Shown here: positions 51,175 to 64,000 of the stretch, in pieces
How positions within the stretch are numbered: the stretch's first letter is position 1
How the letters are laid out: each line of letters opens with the position of its first letter
Source: Aphis gossypii
Taxonomy: Eukaryota > Arthropoda > Insecta > Hemiptera > Aphididae
NCBI RefSeq assembly: GCF_020184175.1
Contig: NC_065531.1
Coordinates: forward strand, 5,043,213-5,107,212
Direction of reading: 5' to 3'
DNA length: 64,000 bases
Made by a program: the position numbers and the translations under genes
Notes under the pieces: generated by a model
Database searches by the model: none
The model's input: only the letters and a program-made list of their open reading frames with translations
What the model was told of the DNA's origin: nothing

Positions 51175-54100
51175 CTAAAACAAAACGTAATACACTTGAT
51201 TAATATTTATAGTTTGTATTGTATAGCATATTTTATGTTTATAAATAAATATTTTATTAATTTATTTTCTGTTTATATTTAACCTTAATAAGGATTGTTT
51301 GATATTTGAAGTCCATTGTTTAAAATGATTAATGCAAGTATTTATCGATTCTATCGTGTATTCGTGTATAGGAATAAATATAACGTTAGTATATTATTTT
51401 ATTTAGTCAGCAGTTCGTTATCAAGCACAGATTTTAATCTAGAGTTTAAATTGTTTCGTAATGACATTAAGTAAGGCGACTCGTAAAACTCTAGAGTCTA
51501 GAGTTATTCAAACATTCAAGATACCTATACATATGATTCTTGTTCCTGCAAATCATTAGTAAATTGCGAAGTAAAAGTTTTGATTGATAATGATTAAAAG
51601 AATAGGTATTACCTATATTATATAATATTTAAACTGTTTACAATAATTTATAATAATGTACTCATCGATTTGTTGCATATCGAATATAAATAATAAAATA
51701 TAAGTGAAATAATGATAAAAATAACAAATAATGAATAGGTACTTCTATTAATAATATATTTGTACCCAAAATATAATGTACGTATTCTGAAATATTGAAA
51801 AAATGTTGTTTTGTATTTTATTTTTGTGGTGTAATTTAATTTTTTATTTGTTTTTTTATTTTTGATTTAGATGTATTAAAAATATTGTACAATATCGTCC
51901 CGATTATGTTACAGGTATTAATAATAATAAAGAAAATTCAATTAAGTTTTGTTTTTATTTTTGCCTTTATTATTTTGTCGTATAATGTATAAATTATTAT
52001 TTAACGAGTAATTTCCATTTTTTGATAAATTTCTTTCAATTATAACCAAATACATTTTTATTTCAAACATTTTAATTATCACTGTTCAAAATTAAAATAA
52101 TTTCTCTTTATAAGCTAATATTGTCGAATTTAAAATTGCATATTTTTAACATATAACTTCATTAAAAAATCATTGAAGTGCATAAAATTAAACTAAATTG
52201 TCTGACATAAAGATATAACACTGATTATTGAAAAGACAAAATTGATTGTAATATCGTATAGAATCTGTTGGTATGGTATTAATATGACAATAGTATTATC
52301 GTGTTAAGATACCATAACAAAGTGTTACGAAAGATTACAGACTTCGAATGTTCTACAATAGTTGATGATACCTATCATTAAAACAAATGTCCTAATTTTA
52401 TTTGTTGACAGGATAGGTTTGCAATTCACAGTTTAATATGTGATATTATTTAGTAAAAATTTGATTTAAAAATAATTTTAATGAACACTGATATAAAATG
52501 ATAGAATACTGAATTTAATTAGATGATCTTGTTGGAGATTTTAATTGATGATTATATAATGTAATCGAATACTGTTATAATCGTTAAGTTAGGTTAGGTT
52601 AGAGTATACTCGTATGCATCTATTTAAAATTGTTGTAAATAGTGCGTGATTTTTTCATTTATTTATTTAATATAAGTTTATTATATACTATTAAACATAA
52701 ACTATATGTGACATTGATGGGTAAAAGATATATTATGCATAACAACATAAAAGTCGTGAAGGGGGAGACCAGTCAGTAATAGAACCTCAAAATTTGTTCA
52801 TACTTATTAAGTTTTTATTAAAATATATTCCTTTGAATCAGTTTATTTTGTTTTAACAATAGATATTTTGTGGAAATATGAGGTAAAACACAATGTTCAT
52901 TTTGAGTGGAAGCATTTAGAATGATTTTTTGTAAGCTCAATGACTGTTGGTTATTTTGGATCGCCATGGAACACAATATAATTTTATATTGTCACCTCAC
53001 ACTTTATAAATTTAATAATAAATTACTATAATAAAAAATGTATAATAATATGTTGATAAACAATTATTTTATAAGAAAATTCAAATATTGTTGTATAAGT
53101 ATGCATATGCATTTTATGACGAAAGACTTCCACTGCGAGGTTTTTTAAATCGATATTTCATTATTTTATCAATTAAGCCTATTGTTCTAATTTATAATAG
53201 ATGGACCATAAAGAATCATCTTTAAAAATGTTTTTTATAGACATTTTATAGTCATCTTTTTTAGGAATTTAATACTAATTAATTTCTAAGTTATATTAGG
53301 TGATTAAACATATATTATGAAAATTTAATTATAAATTAATTCATATTAAATATTGAATTTATGTAAGAAATCTATATTTATATAGTATTTTTAAATTACT
53401 TATTTCCATCAATCAAACATTAAATTCAAAACTTATTAGATATATCCCTTTCAAATTTATTTTTTAATCTTTGTTCATAGCTATATTTATCATTTTCGAT
53501 TTTAAGTATTATGTAATTAAAAATTATGAATTATATTAACAAAATAATTTATTATAAAATATTACCATATTTTATAGTGTCTAGTGAAACTCGTAATTTT
53601 ATTGCTTAGATTAACAAGTTAAATATTACCTCAATTAGAACTAATGGATTTTTTTTTACTGTATGTTTCGAAATATGAATACATATAAAATGTAATTCTA
53701 TTTTATTACTTTGAATGAATTGTTATTTATTTAAGCCTATTTTTGAAGGAAAACTACTCATTCACAATCATAATGACTGCAACAACCCACTATTAGTGTT
53801 TTTCTTGTATAATGTTATGGTCAACTGTTTATTTTTATTGAAATTCGTTAATCAATGATTTTATTGGTACGCAAAGAAGCTTTATTATTAATTTATATAA
53901 ACATCTACGTGTATTTTTTTAATTTCCTCGATTGAAAATTAGTAATTTACTACCCTCAAATATCAAATTTAGTTTATAATTTGTGCACATTAAACTATGT
54001 TTTTCTGCTATTTCAACTAATATACTCTATTGAATGTAAGAACGAAATAATTAGAATAATTCATGTATGGAATAAACTAATAAACATTATTATGATCATC

Positions 54101-57100
54101 TTTTTTTTCGAATGCAGTCTACATTGAGATAATTTGGCTTGTCCAAGATCAATTAATTGTTTTTCTACAAAATACAACAATATTTTGATTTCGTATTTAG
54201 TAAAATCTAATCGATTTTGTCGACTTTAGTTTGAGTTCATCCAAATCGTATAGTTTATGGTTAAGCATAACGTATTTATCATATTCGGACATTCGCTATT
54301 GTTATTGTGATGGTCAATGGGTTTTCCCACGTTTGCCTTGACACCGAATCGCCATGATATTATTACATTACCCATTAGGATTACCGGTACCTATCGTTAA
54401 TTTCATATGTCCATTTCACCCATCATATCGTGAGCCAGTAATTCTTAACGCTCCCACGCGGCCAAAATGTAACGCGTATATGTTTTGATATGTGCAAGGT
54501 CGCGAGACCTTGTCAATTCGATCTGTTGTCCTCGTCGGTAAAATACGTAGGTATGCGATATCCATCGTTTAAGACAGCACCGAATACTTCTAAAAATTTT
54601 AAATTTAAGCTCAGTTTATTTAATTTTGGTATGTATAATAATACCAAACAACGATTTAGTAAATAACAAATTAAGCGCAAGCATCTTTTTAAGTTTTGAA
54701 CGTAACATAATAATATTATGAACAAAGTATTCACCAATGTGTATAACGTGTTTTTAAATTATTAGGAATCTTTTATAGTTTTCACTAACTTGTGGTTAGG
54801 TATATAACATAATATAAGATTTGATAAACTTAATTTTAATTTATCATTAGAATGATTTATTTTTCTAACCATATTTCTGGGGTCAACTCTAAAATTACTT
54901 CTAGGGTGAGATAATTAGAACTACCTATCTGTATAATTGTTATTTTAATGCTCTTATTGTAAAATTTATGCAATAAATAATAGCTATTATTTTATTATAA
55001 AAAACGATGAAAATAAAAATTTTATAATGGATCATTTGAGGGTTTGGTGGTTATATTATAAATCAAAAGTGTTTTCATTACAATAAAATAAAAACATTGT
55101 TCACCGAAATATTTTTTTTAACTAGAAATAAAAAATATACCATAAAAAAATTAACCATCAAAGTATAAGGGTTAATCATAACATGGAACCGACCTTTCCG
55201 GGTATGGTAATAAAGTACAATTTTATCATAATTATTTTTTTACTATATAGTATATTTAACAACATTATTTAGGATAATGGTGGCAAAATGGTAATTAGTG
55301 CACTAAAGAACATATTATACAAACATAATCCTATGTAAATAAACAGTCAGTAAATATACAAATGCCTTGTTCATATAGTATAATATAATGATGTTTTTAG
55401 TACTTGTAAAAAAAAAAAAAAACATTTAAAAAAAATGCCATTGTATGTCTTATTTTATATCAACTATTATATTATTATTCATTCCATCGGTTAGTTTTCA
55501 ATAAATATATACAGTTTATTATCGTTTATTGTAATGCTTGGTCTAATCATTTTAGTGTTCATTTTTAATTTAATATCTTTAAATTATGTATTACAAATTA
55601 CAATAGCCTGATCTTTAAAAAGTTATTTAACGTATTTTCAATGTTCCTAGGAATTTCAAATAACTATTAAATTGATATAGTAGAGCTAGTATTTAAAATT
55701 GTAAATAATTCAAGGAAAAAGTAAACCTTTGAAATATCCTACATACATTTTTAGGTAAACAAATACGTTTTATTCGTTTTTCGATTAAGTATTTTAATAT
55801 TATTTTTTGTTGTTGTTATTAGAAACTTCAGTTAAGTTAGGTGTTACTATATTATTCAAAGTCTACGACATGATATTAATTTCAGGTTATTATAGTGAAT
55901 TTATATTAATGATAATAGGGTGGTGTTTGCATACGAGCTTTGTAAATAACACTATTAACAATTTCTTAACTGAACTTGAATGTATTTTCATAAAATATTT
56001 CATTTTATAGTTATTATTTGTTAGATGGAGATTTTTATAGTATTGTACCTCTATATAACTACTGCAGCTATGTAATTACAAAATTAAATATAGAATGCGG
56101 GCGTATAGGTATTAAAGGAGGTATAGCTTATTTTTGAATTACCACGGAAAGAGAGAGAGAGGTTTGCAAATTGTATATTTTTTCAGTTCATAGATAATTT
56201 TCTAAATAATAGTAGGTATATATTATAATGTTATTTCTATAGTTACCGTTCCTACATGTATTACTGGGTTTAAAAGAAATACTAAGTTTTAATCCCAAAT
56301 ACACGTTACGACCTGCTCGTATTTTTGAAAGAAATGTTATGTAATAAATCACATATATATATATCCACTGTAATATTATTGCAGCTATTGAAATAATTTT
56401 CTTGCTTGTTACTAGCATTAAAACTTAATTTTGATCAACCACACGGATAACCTATAATGACGTAGTCAGAGCGTGTCTTAAATTGATAGTTTTTACCTCG
56501 AAACTTTAGAAAACTTTTCATTTATATAGAATCGACGAAATGAAGCGAATACAATATGAGAGTAGAATTGCAAAAGTCGAACTTACACAATATTATATTA
56601 TTGAAAGATAGAAAACGTATTTGTACTTATGACATTACTATTTGCTACTAATGTTACTCACTCGTCATTTGATTGTTGTCGTCTCGGCGTGGCAGTCTGT
56701 CTAATGAGCGATATCGGTATACACTGTTTGACTTACATAAGATTAGTGAGCTCAGTTGGATACAGATATTTTAGACGTCGTCGAAATAGTGGAAAAGAGA
56801 GCGTTAAAATTTTTTCTTGTCGAATAGAAGGGGACGACTATATAACCGGCAAAAAACCACGTGGGAATGTTGTTATTATTATTGTTCTTCGGTGGTGGAA
56901 ACTATTGGACGAGTTTGAAAAATTATTATCACGTTTTTCAGTGCGATCCTCTATAATAATATTGGCAGATGCCCTCTTACCTTCAAAATTCACGTCCAAA
57001 GGACGACTGGATGACTATAATATAATTCACACATTGACATTGAAACATTTTGTCCACGGTCAAAAATGTGTTTCACTGTAATGGGTACTGATGGTATTTA

Positions 57101-59400
57101 CTTGTCATGAAAAATCATAATATAATATGTAGGGCATAGGATTCAAAAGATTCAATTATTCTTTTTAAAAATTGTTGCCTTAGTACTAATGTTGCATTAA
57201 ATCTTAAAATATTAATTCAACTTTCATGACTTTTAAATGCTTAATATTATTATAATAATTTGCAATTCAGTTTTTTTTTTAAAGAACTCATTTCGAAACT
57301 AATATTAGAGTTTATTTTCTTCCAATTGTATATTAGAATAGTGACTATTATGTATAAAAAATATAGGTATATAGTATGAAAATAATAATATTTATTAGTT
57401 TTTCAAAACAAAAACATTAAATGATTTTTTGTATTTAATAAAATAGGCATAGCAATTAACATAATAGGTATTTAATATACATAATAATATAGTGCATATC
57501 ATCAGTACCCTTTTTGAAATTTCTGTTATATATAAAAACAGAAAAATTATAATAAACCTACCTATTAAGTATAAATTACATTATTGTTGCGTCAATTAAA
57601 AGTATAAGTTCGTGATGTTACGTTGTTTTAAATTTGAATCACGTACCCTACTTTAAGTAACATCCGTGTATATTATATTTTATTAAATGTATAAAACAAA
57701 CTTAAAAAAGTAATACGCCTAGAAATAATAATAATATTATAACGATACTATATTATTTCAATCTTTTTGTAGGTGTTATATAATAATTTATATGTCACGC
57801 GTGTATACATAGTAGACGAATAAACTGAAACGTTTTCTGTATAAAATAAATGTAACAGTTGTATTCTAATGTATACACTTAACCTGCAGTCATTATATTA
57901 AAATATTTTTATCTTTGGTAATATACATTGCAGTGTTCGCGATGTGCGTATACGATGCGTTGTGACAGTCCAGATCTATACATGACGGCCGAAACGAATG
58001 GAATAATAATTATAAGAAAAGCGAAAAAATAATTAAATGATCTCGTTATATTCTTATCCTACTATAGCGATAATATAATGCCGTCGATTGACGTGTTCTG
58101 GAGTTATCAGTCTGAGTATAAACATTAATTCTGCAATTACCTTGGGAAACTAGTAAATAAAGATAAAAAAATAATATTCAGAGATGCACATTCAAATTAG
58201 GTAGAGGGGGACAGTTTATTTATTTGCAGTTAATTGGCTAAAAGAAATTATTGGAATAAAAAAAGTAACTATAAATTTACTTATTCGTATAACTTCATGT
58301 TTTAAAATAAGTAAAAACTATTTTAAATAATTATAGCAATAATAATTATAAATTAAAAAATAATAGTATATTTACAATAATATAATTCTGTTAATTTGTT
58401 CGATTTATTATATTTTTTCTTAAGAAAAAACAACCATCCTTGACAAAATAATATATTTATTAAAGTTTGTGTATTAAATCATATCAAAATGATGATTATT
58501 GTAGGTACATTTGTATACTTACCATTCTTAAACAAATTATAATGACGAAAAGGTATGTTGCTTATAAACATAAAATATATAACAGATTTGTACCACAATC
58601 AACTATTATCCATTTGATGATAATAATTAGTAATCAATGTGATAAAAAATATACGATTTATTAATACCACGATTAATAATTGGTAAAATAATAATTGACT
58701 TAGAATCAATAGTCAGCGGTACTGAAGATCGCTTATTTTTCAATTAGTTTTGCTATCATGGATTAAACGTTGAGCTATCTCAGTCGTCCAGTAATCCCAC
58801 TAAACTGAATCATATAGTATATGTTATGGGAAATACGTTAAAATGCTATTTTGGCCGGTCCAAATCAAAGTAGACTTTCGTAACAATAAAAAAATCAAAA
58901 AAATTATTACATAAAGTATGGCAATATTGAGTTGAATTTGGAGTTTAAACTTAAACAAGCGATTTTATAGTAATACTTCTGTGGAAATTACAATTAGAAA
59001 AAATACTAAGAGGAGAAAAAACGTACCATTACCATCTATGCAATTAATTAATAAACAAACGCAAAATTTGCTATTTTGCTTTACATTTTACGGTATCAAA
59101 CTTGAACCAAATGGATACGGCGTTCTCATATTTGTGATGTCTGAATGAGTGTATTAATTATTGTTTGGCGCATTAGTTGATAACTCAGAATCTAACACAA
59201 TACGATGGTTTTTCAACAACACTGTCTATTGCTTTTCTATGATAATATGAATCATATATTTGTTGTATCGGTGTACTACTCATAAAATTCACTGTACGGG
59301 CTAAACAAATTATTATTCGACATATTATGTGCTCTCGTATGGAAACTCATCAAATCCCAAATTACGACGGTAATAATTTAAAAACCGAGTGTAATATTTG
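51175..59400. other. Mostly featureless DNA; upstream intron or flank of the secreted-protein gene
   Basis: Probably the first intron of the minus-strand secreted-protein gene, whose first exon must lie to the right of 51174. The only sizeable open frame is 56629-57081, described separately. I see no other exon, RNA gene or element that I can support. Confidence 0.45.
56629..57081 (+). other. 150-codon open reading frame of unknown status
   Basis: An ATG-to-stop frame of 150 codons, the longest undisturbed ATG-started frame outside the recognised genes, in a block with more GC than its flanks. It has a hydrophobic N-terminal third with four Cys, an RRRR cluster, a VVIIIVLRWW segment and no family resemblance that I know. 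Codon use is unremarkable, and no splice sites or polyadenylation signal were tied to it. It may be a lineage-specific single-exon gene, a fragment of a non-coding exon, or chance. Confidence 0.2.
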
Positions 59401-59479
59401 TGCTTAGAACACTCAAGCCATCTCACAAATTAAACCTACTAGAATAATACACATAATTATAATATTATCATCGGAACAC

Positions 59480-60180
59480 ATCGTTATTCGGTGTTTACGT
59501 ACGATTAATTCCGGTGCGAATCTCTCCGCCCGTTCGGATATCCGAACTGCAGCTGCAACAGAAATCTGCTGCAGTCGTGTACCGTGTATGCTCACTATTA
59601 TTGCAATAGGTCGGGATGACAGTCATTACGTGCACAACGACCGTGTGTTGTATAACATCGTGTTATGTATACAGTCGGACTCGGACACGGCTAAGCGGCG
59701 TCGAATTCGGCGGGCGTATAATAATGACAGACTCTGGTCACGGCGGACAATATTGATTTTGTTCCACGGTGCAGTGCCCTTTAATGTTTCAAACGTCAAT
59801 TGATCCATGCGTTTGACGCTTTTCACCAATTATTTCACAAACACGCGCGTTCGCGCCGTTCAAATGAATTATGCCCACAACCTAAAACAGCGTTTAATCC
59901 TTCGGCGTTAACGGCACAAGTCGATGCGATCGATCACATTACTGTGATACGATTCGTTGCCAGTATTGTTAGCATTATGTTTAACTATTATAGGCCATGT
60001 ATGCATGTGCGGAAAACAAGTTTTCAGACGTTTTTCTGCGAAACGCTCTACCTGCATACTACAATATATATTATACGCGCCAATAATCCGATGAAATAAT
60101 CGCGTTCACGGTTCGAAACGTATAATTAATTTGTATACCGTACTGCACGTGCATTACGGAACAAATCGGCATTCGTGTAT
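59480..60180. promoter_or_regulatory. CpG-rich island, candidate promoter
   Basis: About 700 bases with frequent CG (TAAGCGGCGTCGAATTCGGC, ACACGCGCGTTCGCGCCG) in a strongly AT-rich setting. Open frames overlap here on both strands, as happens where GC rises, and none resembles a known protein. It could hold the start site and first exon of the minus-strand secreted-protein gene, 8 kb away, but no exon was identified. Confidence 0.4.
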
Positions 60181-61574
60181 GTGCTGCAGCGTGATGTATA
60201 TTATTATTATCATTCAAAAACCAGGAGTTGTTTGATAATATTATGTTATTTAATATTCATATTTCGAAATCGAATAACACTTACTATGCAAGTATGTTAA
60301 ATCACGAGTTACGAGAAGATGTTTGGATTAACACTTTTACTTTCATCGTTGTACGGTTTAAAAACTGTATTCAGCGAAACAATTAGATGTTATAATACAG
60401 TATCAATCTGTGGAAACTGTTCAGCGATGGGTTTTTAACATCTAACATTTCACCATTTGTTTTTCTGCACCACGTACACCTTGTTACGTATAATATTATG
60501 CACGGAACACGAGCATCTCCGCTGTTTAGTAAATGTAAAGAACATTAAGACATTAAGTGAATATTGGTTAAATATTAACAAATAATAAACCTATATTTAT
60601 TTATATCGTTTAAATATTTACAATATCAATGCAAGTAGCGTATGATAAGTACATTTGAGAATAAATAAAGAATTAAACAATTGAGAGAACCTCTAATCTC
60701 GATTTGATTTTTAATGTATTTAATTAACGTTATTTTTTTTTTATCGTATAATATATATTTAAGTTTATTATTGTTTTGAATAATTCAATTGCATTCAATA
60801 ATACTATTGATAAAGGATAAATGACATTTCGGTTAGTTGACATTTTTTAAAATTAATTTATCAATGACAGTTGACAGAAGCTGATTGATAAGGGTTTAAA
60901 ATTCGTTTAAGAAAGAAGTTAATTAAATAGTTAAGTTTTCGTTTTTAAGTACCCATTTTAATTATATTTGTTGAGTGTTTGGTGTTCAATTTAGTAGATT
61001 ATGAATAATTTTGATTGAAATATTATTTTTAAACTTTAGGAGATTTTATTGATATTAATTTATTAAATTTTAAACTTTAGTTAAATACAGAGATAAATAA
61101 TGTCTTTACTTGGTCAAAAAAAAAATGTAATAAATTGTATTTAATTATTGATTGAATCATATACAATGATTTTTAATCTTTTAAATTGTAACAATTTTAT
61201 TAAAAATTTATCCTACCATTTCTTGTTATTGTTGCACAGTGCACATCATTCGTAAAGTAATTTAAGAAATTATTTAATATTTGTATCTATCACATACCTA
61301 CATTACAAAATTATGAAATATTTATTTAACATTATTGAATTAGTGCATAGTTATTAAATTATTTTTTATTTAATTGCAATAATTTACGTTATTAAAATGG
61401 ATATTTTACTAAACAGTTATTAAATTAATAATTGCTGAGGAGACAATGTTGAAAGAAAAATTTCATTCAGCTGATCCAATTTTTTTAATTTAGTAAACTT
61501 TGTCATGATTTTGACAAATATATAATATTATTATAATATAATACCCCTAATATTTAATAAAATTATATCTGTCG

Positions 61575-62560
61575 TATTTTTGAGTGAAAAAAAACAGTTC
61601 ACCCCAATCGAGATTATTCTAGATCCGCGCTGCCCGCACACAGTTCTTATACCTACAACGTACTATTATAGGCTCGTTACGTCGCGTTTTTCCCATATTC
61701 TACGGTCAACTAACTCGATATTATTGCTATTGTTTTTTTTTATTATTATTATTTTACAGCATGAGTAGAAACAATAATAATTATTGTGTCGGCGGTTTCA
61801 ATACAGTGATCTCGCGAGGTTCGCGGACGGCGGCGCCGCGACCGCGTGACCGTCGACGGTTTGAAACGACCGATTTGTTATTTATTATAATTTCGCAACG
61901 ATCGGCCGGAGGGAGTCGTCCGTCTCCGCACACGACACCGTCGTCGTCGTATACGCATCATAGGTACGATTTATAATAATAATGGCACCACCGGAGATAC
62001 TCGTGCGCATTGGGCAAACGGTGCGCTAGTTAGCCGTGCCGTGTCGGAGCGGATTTCGTGGACCCAAAATCCGGGATTTCTGGTCGAACCGTTCGGTCAA
62101 AACGATATTTTCGCGCCGTCCGCCCATCGTGACGGCAGAAACGGCGCCGTGTAATGGGATACGTAAAAGTGTACAGAGGGCATTATCACGCGTGTGATAA
62201 TAATTTAATAAGAATAATTATTATTATTACGACACGGAAAACGCGGAACGCGCAACAGTCGTCCTCCCGCTGGTGTTAGTGGACTGAAAATCAGATAGTG
62301 AAATGAGCCGATGCACAACGTTTCGCCATAATGCGTGTAACACAAACACGGGCGAGAGTGTACTTATAGTATTATTACTGTAACTATACGGCTGTTATAG
62401 GCACGTCATAATACTACAGTATGATATTATCACGTCTACATTTTATTAATTTCGGGATTTTCGACCGAGCGTGTGATGTTAGATAATAATTATTATTACT
62501 TGGGCTTGTGAAAGAACATTAATATTATGTTTCTTAAAAGCTAATATTTACGTCGACTTT
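61575..62560. promoter_or_regulatory. CpG-rich island, candidate promoter with 5' UTR
   Basis: The most GC- and CpG-rich stretch of the window, peaking at 61790-62160 (GCGGACGGCGGCGCCGCGAC, CGGCCGGAGGGAGTCGTCCG). No conserved protein is encoded; the frame at 61761-61976 is Ser/Arg/Pro-rich and looks like translated UTR. It probably marks a transcription start for a gene whose coding part is outside the window, or the distal start of the minus-strand secreted-protein gene. Direction is not resolved. Confidence 0.45.
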
Positions 62561-63876
62561 ACTCAGCAGCAGGTATGCACGATGGATCGTTATCGTAACA
62601 CTGCTACATACTGCTTACATATGGTTTGTGAAAAATCACCGTAATGGATTACAGGTTTTTTTTTTTTTAACGTAAAAAGTTGAATTTGTTCTCTGGTCCC
62701 GAATACGTTTTTCGGGTAGATTTCAAACGATTGTTGAAACAGTGTCAAAAAGAATTAATATAATATTTTTTTTTTAATAACCATAAGGCGTTCCGAAATC
62801 GAAAAGCTCCCGCAATTTAAACGTCTTAATTACAACAGGTAGAATCGACTTTTACGCATGGTCCTTTGATTTTTAATTTATTGCAGTCGTGAGCACTGTA
62901 CACTTAAGTACCTATGAAAGATATCTAACAATTTATCCAAAAGCGAAATATTGACTAAATTTTGAAGAATCATCTAGCTGTTTAGACTAAATATCATTAT
63001 GGATGCTTTATGCGGAACGCCGCGATGAGGTGCAAGGTTGTAGTCGCGTATTATACTTATATCTAATTGTTTAATCACAAAAAATCGGTGAAGTGTGGAC
63101 GAAATAGTCTTAAAATTGACGTCGCACATTAATACATCAGAGAAAATAATATTATGTCAATATCGTGTTGGTTTGAGCAAGTCATCAGTAATCATAATAT
63201 TATTCGCATACATTAGAGAATGTTAATGAATAGTAAGTATCGAAGGGATGTGAAGCAAACGGGTCATTTTATTAAATTAAGTTTTAATTGCATCACCATG
63301 TTCTACACATCACTAGCCGGTTTTTATAAACTGTAGCGAACATATAGAATAATTGTCGAATATTAAAAAAAAAAAAAAAAACAAAAAAATCCGTTTAAAA
63401 GATTTTTTTGTACCGACATTACTAACGAGTAACGGTGTTGTCGGTTTTATATTATTTTAATAGTGTTGATTATTTCAATGTACTACATCGTATATAAGGT
63501 GCTTTATCTTCTATAATAAATGATCTCTTAACTTTATTTTAGAGTGTAAACCACAGAATCAAACGTCCTTATTTATTTGGAAAGTAAATCGTGAATTACT
63601 GTACCATTTGCAACTATTATAATGTATATTACGTACCTACTTAATTATTATTTACTAGACTTTATGACTTGTTTAATCGATTATTATCAAGTAATAATTA
63701 TATCCAAGAATATATTATGTGGTGCTGCTAATAAACATTCAAAAGTTTCAACTGATTAAAAATCTTTGCTTTTTAGTGGTAAAAATATAAAAACAATAAA
63801 ATAACCTTGACATAAGAACAAATCTATTATTTAAATCTGAACTATGGGTTTATCCAAAAATGGTTTCTATATAATT
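62561..63876. other. Non-coding DNA near the right edge
   Basis: AT-rich with A and T runs (for example 63364-63380). No exon or element that I can support. Confidence 0.5.
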
Positions 63877-63965
63877 TTATTTGTTAGTATACGTTTTCTT
63901 CACAAATTTGTTTTGGAGTTCTTCAGGAATGTTTAAAAGGTTCCTACCATATGCATTAATAATAA
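63877..63965 (-). CDS. Possible last coding exon of an unidentified minus-strand gene
   Basis: On the minus strand a pyrimidine-rich acceptor (TTTTCTTTTGCCAG) is followed by an open stretch of 29 complete codons to a TAA at 63877-63879. It reads IINAYGRNLLNIPEELQNK, FVKKTYTNK. The LLNIPEEL portion is reminiscent of a leucine-rich repeat, but that is too short to assign. Entry phase is 1. The rest of the gene would lie beyond 64000. The signal is short and could be chance. Confidence 0.3.
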
Positions 63966-64000
63966 CTGGCAAAAGAAAATCTGTGATTAGACTGCATAAT

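Noticed and set aside
59095..59145. GGATACGGCGTTCTCATATTTGTG read as Gly-Tyr-Gly-Val-Leu-Ile-Phe-Val, a possible continuation of the potassium channel filter
   Set aside because: No AG acceptor precedes it in the required place, a stop follows after four more codons, and the residues after Tyr-Gly do not fit a K2P channel.
59588..60099. Overlapping open frames on both strands (66-99 codons)
   Set aside because: They occur because GC rises in a CpG-rich island, overlap each other in opposite directions, and match nothing that I know.
60105..60120. GGTTCGAAAC, like a tRNA box B
   Set aside because: No box A, acceptor stem or cloverleaf can be built around it.
61761..61976. 71-codon Ser/Arg/Pro-rich frame as a first coding exon
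   Set aside because: It sits in the peak of a CpG island, has no conserved sequence, and no donor in phase with any downstream exon could be shown.

Overview
The window is animal nuclear DNA, almost certainly from an insect. It is very AT-rich, its genes are split by GT-AG introns of 68 bp to more than 10 kb, and five of the six recognisable genes encode proteins with clear animal families. The base composition, the style of the dispersed repeats and the protein sequences suggest a hemipteran, most likely an aphid; that assignment is inference and was not tested by a search.

Layout. 1-3.1 kb: intergenic, with a 76-bp tailed insertion flanked by a 14-bp target duplication. 3.1-4.0 kb (-): MED7, a Mediator subunit, complete in three coding exons. 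About 4.4-5.5 kb: shared head-to-head promoter region. 5.6-24.3 kb (+): a Tec-family tyrosine kinase of the Btk/Btk29A type (PH, Btk zinc motif, SH3, SH2, kinase), 16 coding exons, with a possible 60-bp cassette exon in the PH domain and a possible alternative first exon for a short isoform without PH. 24.3-28.9 kb: 3' UTR and intergenic DNA with a hAT-like MITE. 28.9-31.5 kb (+): COQ2, the ubiquinone-pathway prenyltransferase, seven coding exons starting with a four-codon exon. 31.8-32.9 kb (-): CMC2, a twin CX9C mitochondrial protein, tail to tail with COQ2. 33-36.6 kb: repeat-bearing intergenic DNA and a promoter region. 36.6-41.8 kb (+): the first two coding exons of a two-pore-domain potassium channel, ending at a splice donor in the middle of the selectivity filter. 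47.7-51.2 kb (-): most of a secreted, proline-rich, cysteine-motif protein that I do not recognise. 51.2-64 kb: mostly non-coding, with two CpG-rich islands and a possible last exon of another minus-strand gene at the right edge.

COQ2 and CMC2 both serve the mitochondrial respiratory chain (ubiquinone synthesis and cytochrome c oxidase assembly), but nothing shows that this neighbourhood is functional. MED7 and the kinase may share a promoter region. If the potassium channel continues to the right, the secreted-protein gene lies antisense inside one of its introns.

All exon boundaries were read by eye from splice consensus, reading phase and family alignment from memory. Phases close for every gene described as complete. 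The main finds are the alternative Btk exons, the channel cut off by a giant intron with an antisense nested gene, the unrecognised secreted protein, and several small mobile-element footprints with target-site duplications.
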